From an uncultured bacterium (lineage in GTDB: Bacteria; Fidelibacterota; Marinisomatia; Marinisomatales; UBA1611): a stretch of 10,289 bases of DNA. Where the stretch lies: assembly GCA_938092125.1 (NCBI GenBank), contig CALKMQ010000233.1:1-10289 (forward strand), given 5' to 3'. Under the pieces are notes generated by a model, which was not told the origin of the DNA, did not search any database, and saw nothing but the letters and a program-made list of their open reading frames with translations. The translations under genes and the position numbers were made by a program. Below are positions 1-4,775 of this stretch, piece after piece. Positions within the stretch are counted from its first letter, which is position 1. Each line of letters starts with the position of its first letter.

Positions 1-1619
1 AAGTTTTTAGAACTTTTAATTTTCTCAATGAGATGATCCGGAATTAATTCACCGGTTTGATAATGGTGTGCAAAAATCTGTAGTGTCTCTTTTTCTGCAA
101 CCCAGTTTTCCATTATTTGAGAAGGAAGTTCAACAAAATCCCAGAAAACAGATGTGCCACTAATTGAAGAATAATCAGAATTTGAAAGAAGACCATGCAA
201 ACAATGGCCAAATTCATGAAATATAGTTTCGACTTCCCTGTAAGTAAGTAATGACGGTTTAGATTCTGTTGGTTTTGTAAGATTGCATGTAAATGTTACA
301 TGCGGCCTTTCTATTTTTCCATTATGCATCCCTTGAGACCTTAGTTCATTCATCCATGCTCCAGAGCGCTTTGTTTCTCTGGGAAACAAGTCTTCATAAA
401 GTATGCCAACATGCTCGTTTTTATCTGAAATCACTTCATAGACATTTACATCTTCATGGTATGTTTGAACATTATCCAAAAGTTTAAAATCTAAGCCATA
501 CAATTTATTTGCCACTTCAAAAACACCCTTTATCACATTTTCAGATTTAAAATACGGCCTTAGGGAATCATCATCGAAATCATATAGTTTTTGTTTTAAT
601 TTTTCACTATAATAAGCAAAATCCCATTTTTGAAGATTTTTTATTCCATCAAGCTCAAAAGCAATCTTTTTGACTTCTTCTAGTTCTTTTTTGGCTAATT
701 CAAAACAAGACTCATACAAGTCATTTAAAAAATTCATTATATTATCTTGGTTTTCAGCCATACGTTTTTCCAAGATATAATCAGCAAAATTATCAAAACC
801 CAACAAACGAGCTCTTTTATGTTTTAACTTGACAATTTTCTTAATTATTGAAGTATTATCAAAATCATCGCCATTACATTTCCTGCTAAAAGCCGACATA
901 ATTTCTTTTCTTAATTTTCTATCATCAGAAAAAGTTATAAAGGGTTGAAAGCTTGGCGCCTGAAGGGTTATCAACCAGTCATTTGGTTTGCCTTTATTAG
1001 TAGCTTCAGTCTTTGCAGCATTAATCACTATTTCAGGAAGCCCACCCAAATCCTCTTCTTTGAGCCATAATTCATATGAATTTGTCGCATTTAAGTTATT
1101 ATTTTGAAACTGAGGTGCCAAAGTAGATAGTTCAGCATCAAGTTTTCGAAGTTTCTCTTTTTCATCTTTTCCTAGGTTTGCACCGTTCCGAATGAACTCT
1201 TTATACCATACTTCCGTAAGCTTTTTATCTTGTTTTTTCATACTTGGACTCAATTGATCGAAAACATATTTCACCCTTTTAAAAAGATCGCTGTCAAGCA
1301 TGATATCATTATTGTATTTTGCTAGGATTGGACTTATTTGACTTGCTAGAGCTTGAAAGTCCTTGTCTGATTCTGATCCAAATAGATGGAAATATACTGT
1401 ACTTACTTTATTCAACTTTTCTGATGACATTTCTAAGGCTAATATTGTGTTCGAAAAATCCGCAGGATCAGAATTTTTAGTTATTCTCTCAATATTCTGC
1501 ACTGCTTCCTCAAGACTGAATTGTATAGCAGGCATGAAGTCACTTGTTTGAATATCTTTAAAGGCAACAGTATCAAAAGGTTGTTCATTTTCTTTTAAGA
1601 GAGGGTTTTCAGTAATCAT
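1..1619 (-). CDS. M3 family zinc metallopeptidase (Dcp/oligopeptidase A-like), 3' end missing
   Basis: Predicted cytosolic zinc peptidase that trims oligopeptides or removes C-terminal dipeptides. The frame is open from the ATG at 1619 to the window edge, giving 539 codons of a family usually near 680-700 residues, so the C-terminal part lies outside. The protein starts MITENPLLKENEQPFDTVAF and shows no signal peptide. The gluzincin motif HEFGH is at residues 468-472 (bases 204-218). The third zinc ligand is probably E497 in DFVELPSQIMENW, 29 residues after the first His, the same spacing as in thimet oligopeptidase. A purine-rich AGGA lies about 6 nt before the ATG. The N-terminal style matches Bacteroidota Dcp-type enzymes; whether it is an endo-oligopeptidase or a dipeptidyl carboxypeptidase cannot be told. 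Before the 1.45-kb element inserted, this gene began about 45 bp after the tRNA-Ser gene. Confidence 0.93.
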   Translation of the reverse strand, partial: MITENPLLKENEQPFDTVAFKDIQTSDFMPAIQFSLEEAVQNIERITKNSDPADFSNTILALEMSSEKLNKVSTVYFHLFGSESDKDFQALASQISPILAKYNNDIMLDSDLFKRVKYVFDQLSPSMKKQDKKLTEVWYKEFIRNGANLGKDEKEKLRKLDAELSTLAPQFQNNNLNATNSYELWLKEEDLGGLPEIVINAAKTEATNKGKPNDWLITLQAPSFQPFITFSDDRKLRKEIMSAFSRKCNGDDFDNTSIIKKIVKLKHKRARLLGFDNFADYILEKRMAENQDNIMNFLNDLYESCFELAKKELEEVKKIAFELDGIKNLQKWDFAYYSEKLKQKLYDFDDDSLRPYFKSENVIKGVFEVANKLYGLDFKLLDNVQTYHEDVNVYEVISDKNEHVGILYEDLFPRETKRSGAWMNELRSQGMHNGKIERPHVTFTCNLTKPTESKPSLLTYREVETIFHEFGHCLHGLLSNSDYSSISGTSVFWDFVELPSQIMENWVAEKETLQIFAHHYQTGELIPDHLIEKIKSSKN

Positions 1620-1662
1620 TTTTTTCCTTTTTTTAAATAATTATTATAATTTTATGTACCAA

Positions 1663-1723
1663 GTGGAGAGACAGGGATTCGAACCCTGGTTACGCTATGA
1701 ACGTAAACACGCTTTCCAAGCGT
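1663..1723 (-). repeat. Orphan 3' fragment of tRNA-Ser(GGA): distal attachment site
   Basis: Read on the minus strand, this is four bases of the 5' anticodon stem, the anticodon loop with GGA, the long variable arm, the T arm, the 3' acceptor strand, A73 and one more base. It matches 3111-3171 except at 1699, in the loop of the variable arm. The D arm and 5' acceptor strand are absent, and the sequence diverges from the intact gene at 1724. It is therefore not a working tRNA. It is most simply the original chromosomal 3' half of the tRNA, displaced when the element inserted. Confidence 0.9.
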
Positions 1724-1752
1724 ATCATCTCTCCTCGGCGAGGCGTGTTTAC
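1703..1752. repeat. 10-bp inverted repeat spanning the left element junction
   Basis: GTAAACACGC at 1703-1712, inside the tRNA-derived repeat, is perfectly inverted as GCGTGTTTAC at 1743-1752, outside it. Between them lies CCTCG-G-CGAGG (1733-1743), itself a perfect interrupted palindrome. The outer pair could be an extra recombinase contact or could give the element end a hairpin form. Its 30-bp spacing is too wide for a standard pair of core sites around a 6-8 bp crossover. Function is unknown. Confidence 0.5.
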
Positions 1753-1807
1753 TGTCGTGAACTCTTTTTCCATGATACTCCATTATACCCCATTATATAC
1801 CCTAGAG

Positions 1808-1829
1808 TGGTCCCAAAATGGTCACAAAG
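1808..1829 (+). repeat. Tandem 11-bp repeats, probable integrase arm-type sites (left end)
   Basis: TGGTCCCAAAA (1808-1818) is followed directly by TGGTCACAAAG (1819-1829). The same unit occurs twice at 3006-3027 in the same orientation. The left pair lies 84 bp inside the left tRNA-derived repeat. Tandem units of about 10-11 bp on both flanks of the core are typical of arm-type sites bound by the N-terminal domain of lambda-type tyrosine integrases. That role is inferred from layout only. Confidence 0.55.
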
Positions 1830-1883
1830 AATAACACAAATCTGTGATAAAAATCAACCAAACATGCTTTGTTAGATTCAATA

Positions 1884-2897
1884 TTAATTAATTGTGATGA
1901 TAATTTGACCGTGGTCTTCTCTTGCGCCTGTGGAGTTAGACTGGTCTGAGCCTGAATTATAAGAACTTCCACCACCACCATTTCCATAATAGTATCCGCC
2001 TCCACCACCAGAGTATCCACCGCCGCCGCCGCCGCCAGTCCAATTATCCCAATCTCCAGAACCGCCACCACCAAATCCTCCACTCATATCATTATTAAGA
2101 GGAGTGGTCGCTGAACCTCCTATTCCTCCATTTGTAAAACTATATCCACCCTTACCGGTACGATTATAATTACCTGTTTTTGTCGAACTTGCTCCATTTC
2201 CTGAGTACCCTCCGCCGCCACCACCTGATTTGTCTTGACATCCACCGCCATTGCCAGAAACAGCCTGACCACTTACGGTGGTCTGATTGCTACCTCGAAA
2301 TCCATATTGCCCAGTAGTACTCGTTGAAGCATCTGCATATGTTGAACTAAAATAATTTGTGGTAGAATGATATCCTGACCCACCGCCGCCGCCTGCTATA
2401 ACTAAAATAGAATCTGCACCCAGAATAACAAAACTTCCACCACCACCGCCTGCATTATATTGGTCGGAAGTATTAGGACCTTTTTGCCCTACTAGTATTT
2501 TTAATTTATCTTCCTGGTTTAATGAAAAGGTTCCTCTCATTCTTGCACCTCTTCCTCCAATAGTTCTATATTGGTTTCCGCCACCTGCCGCACCCCATAC
2601 TTCAATAGTATAAGTTCCTGTTTTAGGAACAGTCCATTCTTGTATGCCCTGTGTTTGCACATTGAAATAGTTTGTATTATCCTCCCAAGAGGTATCATAA
2701 GAAGATTTACAATTTGCTAATGTAGGTCCAGAAGTGCTTGTTGCTCCACAGTTTGTAAACGTATGAGATGTGAAATTATATAATGATGATGAGCTTGAAC
2801 TTGATTGTGGCTTATGTACAGCCTGAAAGGTTGGCAAGGCTATTTGCGCTTTTACAAAAGATAAAAATATAATTTTTAAAATATATCTATTAATCAT
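1884..2897 (-). CDS. Exported glycine-rich protein with an ALK/LTK-like glycine-rich domain
   Basis: 337 residues. A weak Sec-like signal (residues 1 to about 26, a hydrophobic run broken by one Lys) is followed by a seven-serine linker (32-38) and then a domain collinear with the ALK/LTK glycine-rich region (Pfam Gly_rich, PF12810). In order it has FTNCGAT with C50, GPTLANC with C63, GIQEWTVP (84-91), a TYTIEVWGAAGG strand, GTFSLNQEDKLKILVGQKG (122-140), several runs of four to seven glycines including VIAGGGGG (166-173), and a closing HGQIIITIN strand. In ALK the two matching cysteines follow the same pattern and the glycine runs form packed polyglycine helices. No kinase, membrane anchor or sorting domain is present, so it is probably a secreted or surface protein; its partner is unknown. 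There is no clear ribosome site or promoter upstream. It is the sole cargo of the tRNA-Ser element. A phage-tail or adhesin role is possible. Confidence 0.85.
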   Translation of the reverse strand: MINRYILKIIFLSFVKAQIALPTFQAVHKPQSSSSSSSLYNFTSHTFTNCGATSTSGPTLANCKSSYDTSWEDNTNYFNVQTQGIQEWTVPKTGTYTIEVWGAAGGGNQYRTIGGRGARMRGTFSLNQEDKLKILVGQKGPNTSDQYNAGGGGGSFVILGADSILVIAGGGGGSGYHSTTNYFSSTYADASTSTTGQYGFRGSNQTTVSGQAVSGNGGGCQDKSGGGGGGYSGNGASSTKTGNYNRTGKGGYSFTNGGIGGSATTPLNNDMSGGFGGGGSGDWDNWTGGGGGGGYSGGGGGYYYGNGGGGSSYNSGSDQSNSTGAREDHGQIIITIN

Positions 2898-3005
2898 ATT
2901 AAAAGATATATCATGACTGTCGATTTATTTATAGAAAAATTCATTTATTCCTTAGAATATTAATTCAAACGAAGCTTAAAATTATTTATGTATATTATTT
3001 TAAAA

Positions 3006-3027
3006 TGGTCCCAGAATGGTCCCAGAA
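3006..3027 (+). repeat. Tandem 11-bp repeats, probable integrase arm-type sites (right end)
   Basis: TGGTCCCAGAA occurs twice without a gap (3006-3016 and 3017-3027). It lies 83 bp inside the right tRNA-derived repeat, mirroring the pair at 1808-1829, but reads in the same direction as that pair. It sits in the non-coding stretch upstream of the glycine-rich gene (2898-3110). I see no other gene or RNA in that stretch. Confidence 0.55.
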
Positions 3028-3110
3028 TTTTAAACATCGGGTAATTCTGAGGACTTTTGCAGTGAATTTACACCCTTAGAAATTAGGGCCTTACTCCTCA
3101 ACAAAATACT

Positions 3111-3171
3111 GTGGAGAGACAGGGATTCGAACCCTGGTTACGCTATTAACGTAAACACGCTTTCCAAGCGT
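3111..3171 (-). repeat. Proximal attachment-site copy, inside the intact tRNA-Ser
   Basis: Partner of 1663-1723. The shared block starts one base past the discriminator and stops after four of the five bases of the 5' anticodon stem. The strand exchange therefore most likely lies in or near the anticodon stem-loop, whose two strands form the small inverted repeat CACGC / GCGTG around a 7-base loop. This is a common site for tRNA-targeting integrases. The element carries its own copy of the tRNA 3' half, so insertion leaves a complete gene. Confidence 0.85.
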
Positions 3172-3199
3172 GCGCCTTAAGCCACTCGGCCACCTCTCC
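3112..3199 (-). tRNA. tRNA-Ser(GGA)
   Basis: 88-nt class II tRNA that decodes UCC/UCU. The acceptor GGAGAGG pairs with TCTCTCC (one G-T pair next to the T stem). The D arm GCC/GGC, anticodon stem CACGC/GCGTG with loop TTGGAAA, long variable arm TTACG/CGTAA and T arm CAGGG-TTCGAAT-CCCTG all pair. The 3' CCA is not encoded (A73 is followed by CAG), so CCA must be added by the nucleotidyltransferase. The discriminator is A, whereas bacterial tRNA-Ser usually carries G73. The gene hosts the mini-element in its 3' half and lies about 30 nt after the terminator of the upstream gene. Confidence 0.95.
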
Positions 3200-3213
3200 A
3201 AAAAGTTACTAGC

Positions 3214-3221
3214 AAAATTTA
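3214..3221 (-). promoter_or_regulatory. Possible -7 element for tRNA-Ser
   Basis: TAAATTTT fits the Bacteroidota TAnnTTTG pattern except at the last base. It is 14 nt upstream of the tRNA 5' end and downstream of a strong terminator, so a promoter is needed somewhere here. No well-spaced -33 TTTG is visible; a TTG in the terminator stem is about 16 nt upstream. This is a weak call. Confidence 0.3.
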
Positions 3222-3228
3222 TTAGAAT

Positions 3229-3254
3229 AAAAAACCCCAACTAAATGCTGGGGT
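3229..3254 (-). terminator. Rho-independent terminator of the DUF4295-like gene
   Basis: On the minus strand, ACCCCA (3254-3249) and TGGGGT (3239-3234) form a 6-bp GC-rich stem with a 9-nt loop, followed by a run of T (3234-3229). It lies 32 bp after the stop codon at 3287 and ends the minus-strand gene cluster before tRNA-Ser. Confidence 0.88.
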
Positions 3255-3286
3255 CTCTAAAATTACTGCAAAGTTAATTTAACAGC

Positions 3287-3604
3287 TTATTCTTCTTCAC
3301 TTTTAGCATCAGAGACCAATGCGACATCACTTTCATTGTTGCTATCAGCAACATTCTCTTTCTTGTCATTTTCTTTTGATACAAAACCAGAAAGATCAAT
3401 ATCGACAAGATTGCTCGCTTCATCCATACGTTTCAAAGCAGCATTTAAGTCTTCGCCTTCACGAACTTTAATCATTTGCTCATTAAATCTCCAAAAACCT
3501 GTTTTTTCTGACTTAATGCTTTTTACATATTTTACCATTGTTGCATCTGCATCTGAACCTCTACCACTTGCCTTATCAGCGAAACTTTTTTGTTTTTTAG
3601 CCAT
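3287..3604 (-). CDS. Small basic/acidic two-part protein, DUF4295-like
   Basis: 105 residues. The basic N-terminal part begins MAKKQKSFADKASGRG. Its core VKYVKSIKSEKTGFWRFNEQ (24-43) resembles the short Bacteroidota family DUF4295 (about 50 residues, often encoded beside ribosomal proteins L28 and L33). After residue about 75 comes a low-complexity acidic tail rich in Asp, Glu, Ser and Asn that the short family lacks. By analogy it may be a ribosome-associated or RNA-binding accessory protein, but no function is demonstrated. TAGGA sits about 9 nt before the ATG, a clear ribosome site compared with the other genes here. It has its own FCB-type promoter with a palindrome in the spacer and its own strong terminator, so it is probably expressed well and separately from the operon upstream. 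The family link is inferred from pattern only. Confidence 0.8.
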   Translation of the reverse strand: MAKKQKSFADKASGRGSDADATMVKYVKSIKSEKTGFWRFNEQMIKVREGEDLNAALKRMDEASNLVDIDLSGFVSKENDKKENVADSNNESDVALVSDAKSEEE

Positions 3605-3634
3605 TATTATGTTATCCTAAAATTTTTATGCTGG

Positions 3635-3665
3635 CAAATTTAATTCCTAAATGTAGGAAGTTCAA
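3635..3665 (-). promoter_or_regulatory. Bacteroidota-type promoter of the DUF4295-like gene
   Basis: On the minus strand, TTG (3665-3663) is followed after 20 nt by TAAATTTG (3642-3635), an exact match to the Bacteroidota -7 consensus TAnnTTTG. The start codon is at 3604. It lies in the 74-bp gap after the CNNM gene stop codon. Confidence 0.65.
3644..3659. promoter_or_regulatory. Palindrome in the promoter spacer, possible operator
   Basis: TTCCTA-AATG-TAGGAA is a perfect 6-bp inverted repeat lying entirely between the -33 and -7 elements of the promoter at 3635-3665. That position would let a bound repressor or activator control the small gene. No T run follows on either strand, so it is unlikely to be a terminator for the CNNM gene. 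Confidence 0.4.
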
Positions 3666-3678
3666 TATGTTAGAATTA

Positions 3679-4731
3679 TTATGTTTGATTTTTATTTCTC
3701 GCCTTCTGCTGTCTTTTTTCTAATTTAGCAGATGCTAACTTTCTCATATCAACGACACTATCATGTTCATCAACAATCTCAACACCTAGCAATGTCTCGA
3801 TTGCATCTTCCAAAGTTATTAGTCCAGTTGTCGTTCCAAACTCATCTTCAACAATAAAAATCTGTTGTCGCCTCTTTACAAATTGGTCTAAAATTGTTGA
3901 TACGGAATCGGAATCTTTAACTGTATGGACTGGCTCCATCAGTGCATTCATCGTAACATCAAACTTATCTTCAGCTTGTTTATTAACAAGATCATAACGA
4001 TGCACAAATCCGATTACTTGATCTAAGGAATTTTTAAAAATAGGAATTCTGGAAAAAACCAATGGCGAATATTTATTTACCACTTGGCCAACTGTATCCT
4101 CATTTGAGAGACTAAAAACAACTGACCTCGGAGTCATTACCTCCTCAGCTAAAATATTATCCAATTTCATTAAATTTTCAATAATATCACCCTCTTGACT
4201 ATCAATAGCTCCCTCATCTTCGCTAAGCTCAGCCATGGCAATTAGTTCTTCCCTCGATGCTTTAGAACTATCTTGATTATCTCTCTTTAAAAATTTTGAT
4301 ATTTTTTCCCCTACGAAAACCATCGGAAAAACTAAAAATATTAAAATCCTTATCATGTAAGCCGTAAAGCCAACAAGCGATTTGGTATAATTTGCACCTA
4401 AGGTTTTCGGTATAATTTCTGAAAAAAATAATATTGATAGCGTTAGTATAATTGAAGAGACAGCTACCCAACCACTACCAAAAACAGAATACGTTTGTGC
4501 TCCTACACCCGCAGCACCAACTGTGTTCGCAATAGTATTAATTGTAAGTATCGCCGAAAGCGGTCTATTAATATTCTCTTTAAGAGAAGACATCAGCTTA
4601 CCTCTTCTACTACCTTCTTTAACTAATACAGCAATATGAGCATGAGAAACGCTCAAAAGAACAGATTCAAGCAAAGAGCAAAGGAACGAAACCACAAGGG
4701 CTATAAAGAAGTAGACTAACAGAGCTGTCAT
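3679..4731 (-). CDS. CNNM/DUF21 membrane protein with CBS pair (CorC/HlyC-like, short form)
   Basis: 350-residue inner-membrane protein of the CNNM family, whose members are linked to magnesium or other divalent-cation export. The first 150 residues contain about four hydrophobic segments, with the family features LLESVLLSVSHAHI near the N terminus and SEIIPKTLG in the third segment. A linker with ELSEDEGAID leads into two CBS domains, EEVMTPRSVVFSL onward and ALMEPVHTVKDSD onward, the latter ending DEFGTTTGLITLEDAIETLLG. The protein ends soon after VEIVDEHDSVVDM and lacks the CorC_HlyC transporter-associated domain of the 420-430-residue forms. Short natural versions of this kind are known, so this is not read as truncation. 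No ribosome site is visible before the ATG. It lies 44 bp after the phosphatase gene and is probably co-transcribed with it. The old name hemolysin is misleading. Confidence 0.9.
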   Translation of the reverse strand: MTALLVYFFIALVVSFLCSLLESVLLSVSHAHIAVLVKEGSRRGKLMSSLKENINRPLSAILTINTIANTVGAAGVGAQTYSVFGSGWVAVSSIILTLSILFFSEIIPKTLGANYTKSLVGFTAYMIRILIFLVFPMVFVGEKISKFLKRDNQDSSKASREELIAMAELSEDEGAIDSQEGDIIENLMKLDNILAEEVMTPRSVVFSLSNEDTVGQVVNKYSPLVFSRIPIFKNSLDQVIGFVHRYDLVNKQAEDKFDVTMNALMEPVHTVKDSDSVSTILDQFVKRRQQIFIVEDEFGTTTGLITLEDAIETLLGVEIVDEHDSVVDMRKLASAKLEKRQQKARNKNQT

Positions 4732-4775
4732 ATATAGATGAATTTAGTCTCGTTTTTCAAACAAACAAATCGAGT

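Larger units (their letters stand above)
1663..3171. mobile_element. Integrase-less tRNA-Ser-integrated mini-element with one cargo gene
   Basis: Seen: a 61-bp direct repeat (1663-1723 and 3111-3171, 60 of 61 identical) bounds a 1387-bp interior. The right copy is part of a complete tRNA-Ser and the left copy is an orphan 3' fragment, which is the signature left by a tyrosine integrase that uses a tRNA gene as attB. Tandem 11-bp repeats lie 84 bp inside the left copy and 83 bp inside the right copy, where integrase arm-type sites would be expected. The single gene (1884-2897) encodes a glycine-rich exported protein. No recombinase, excisionase or transfer gene fits in the interior, so the element would need an integrase supplied in trans. 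Named precedent: cis-mobilizable elements (CIMEs) and integrase-less satellites. A deletion remnant of a larger island is the main alternative, though the near-equal arm spacing at both ends argues for an intact small element. Confidence 0.75.

Noticed and set aside
293..487. Plus-strand frame of 64 codons, and a similar one at 1363-1551
   Set aside because: Both are antisense to the continuous M3 peptidase frame and have no recognisable content.
1654..1875. Plus-strand frame of 73 codons containing ERQGFEPW
   Set aside because: It reads the antisense of the tRNA-Ser T arm and variable arm, a well-known source of false proteins, and then runs into the element end with no family likeness or ribosome site.
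1802..2083. Minus-strand frame of 93 codons rich in Val, Ala and Ile
   Set aside because: It is a shifted reading of the glycine-codon repeats of the real gene at 1884-2897.
1960..2470. CRISPR-like or satellite repeat array
   Set aside because: The repeated CCACCACC/CCGCC blocks are glycine codons within one open frame, irregularly spaced, with no spacer structure.
3050..3090. Hairpin CCCT...AGGG as a terminator after tRNA-Ser
   Set aside because: The stem is only 4 bp and no T run follows.
3336..3620. Plus-strand frame of 94 codons opposite the DUF4295-like gene
   Set aside because: The minus-strand gene has a promoter, ribosome site and terminator; the plus frame has none and is its antisense shadow.
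3679..3780. Truncation of the CNNM/CBS gene by loss of its CorC_HlyC domain
   Set aside because: Family members of about 350 residues ending shortly after a VDExDSVxDM-like stretch are known, and no remnant of the missing domain lies downstream.
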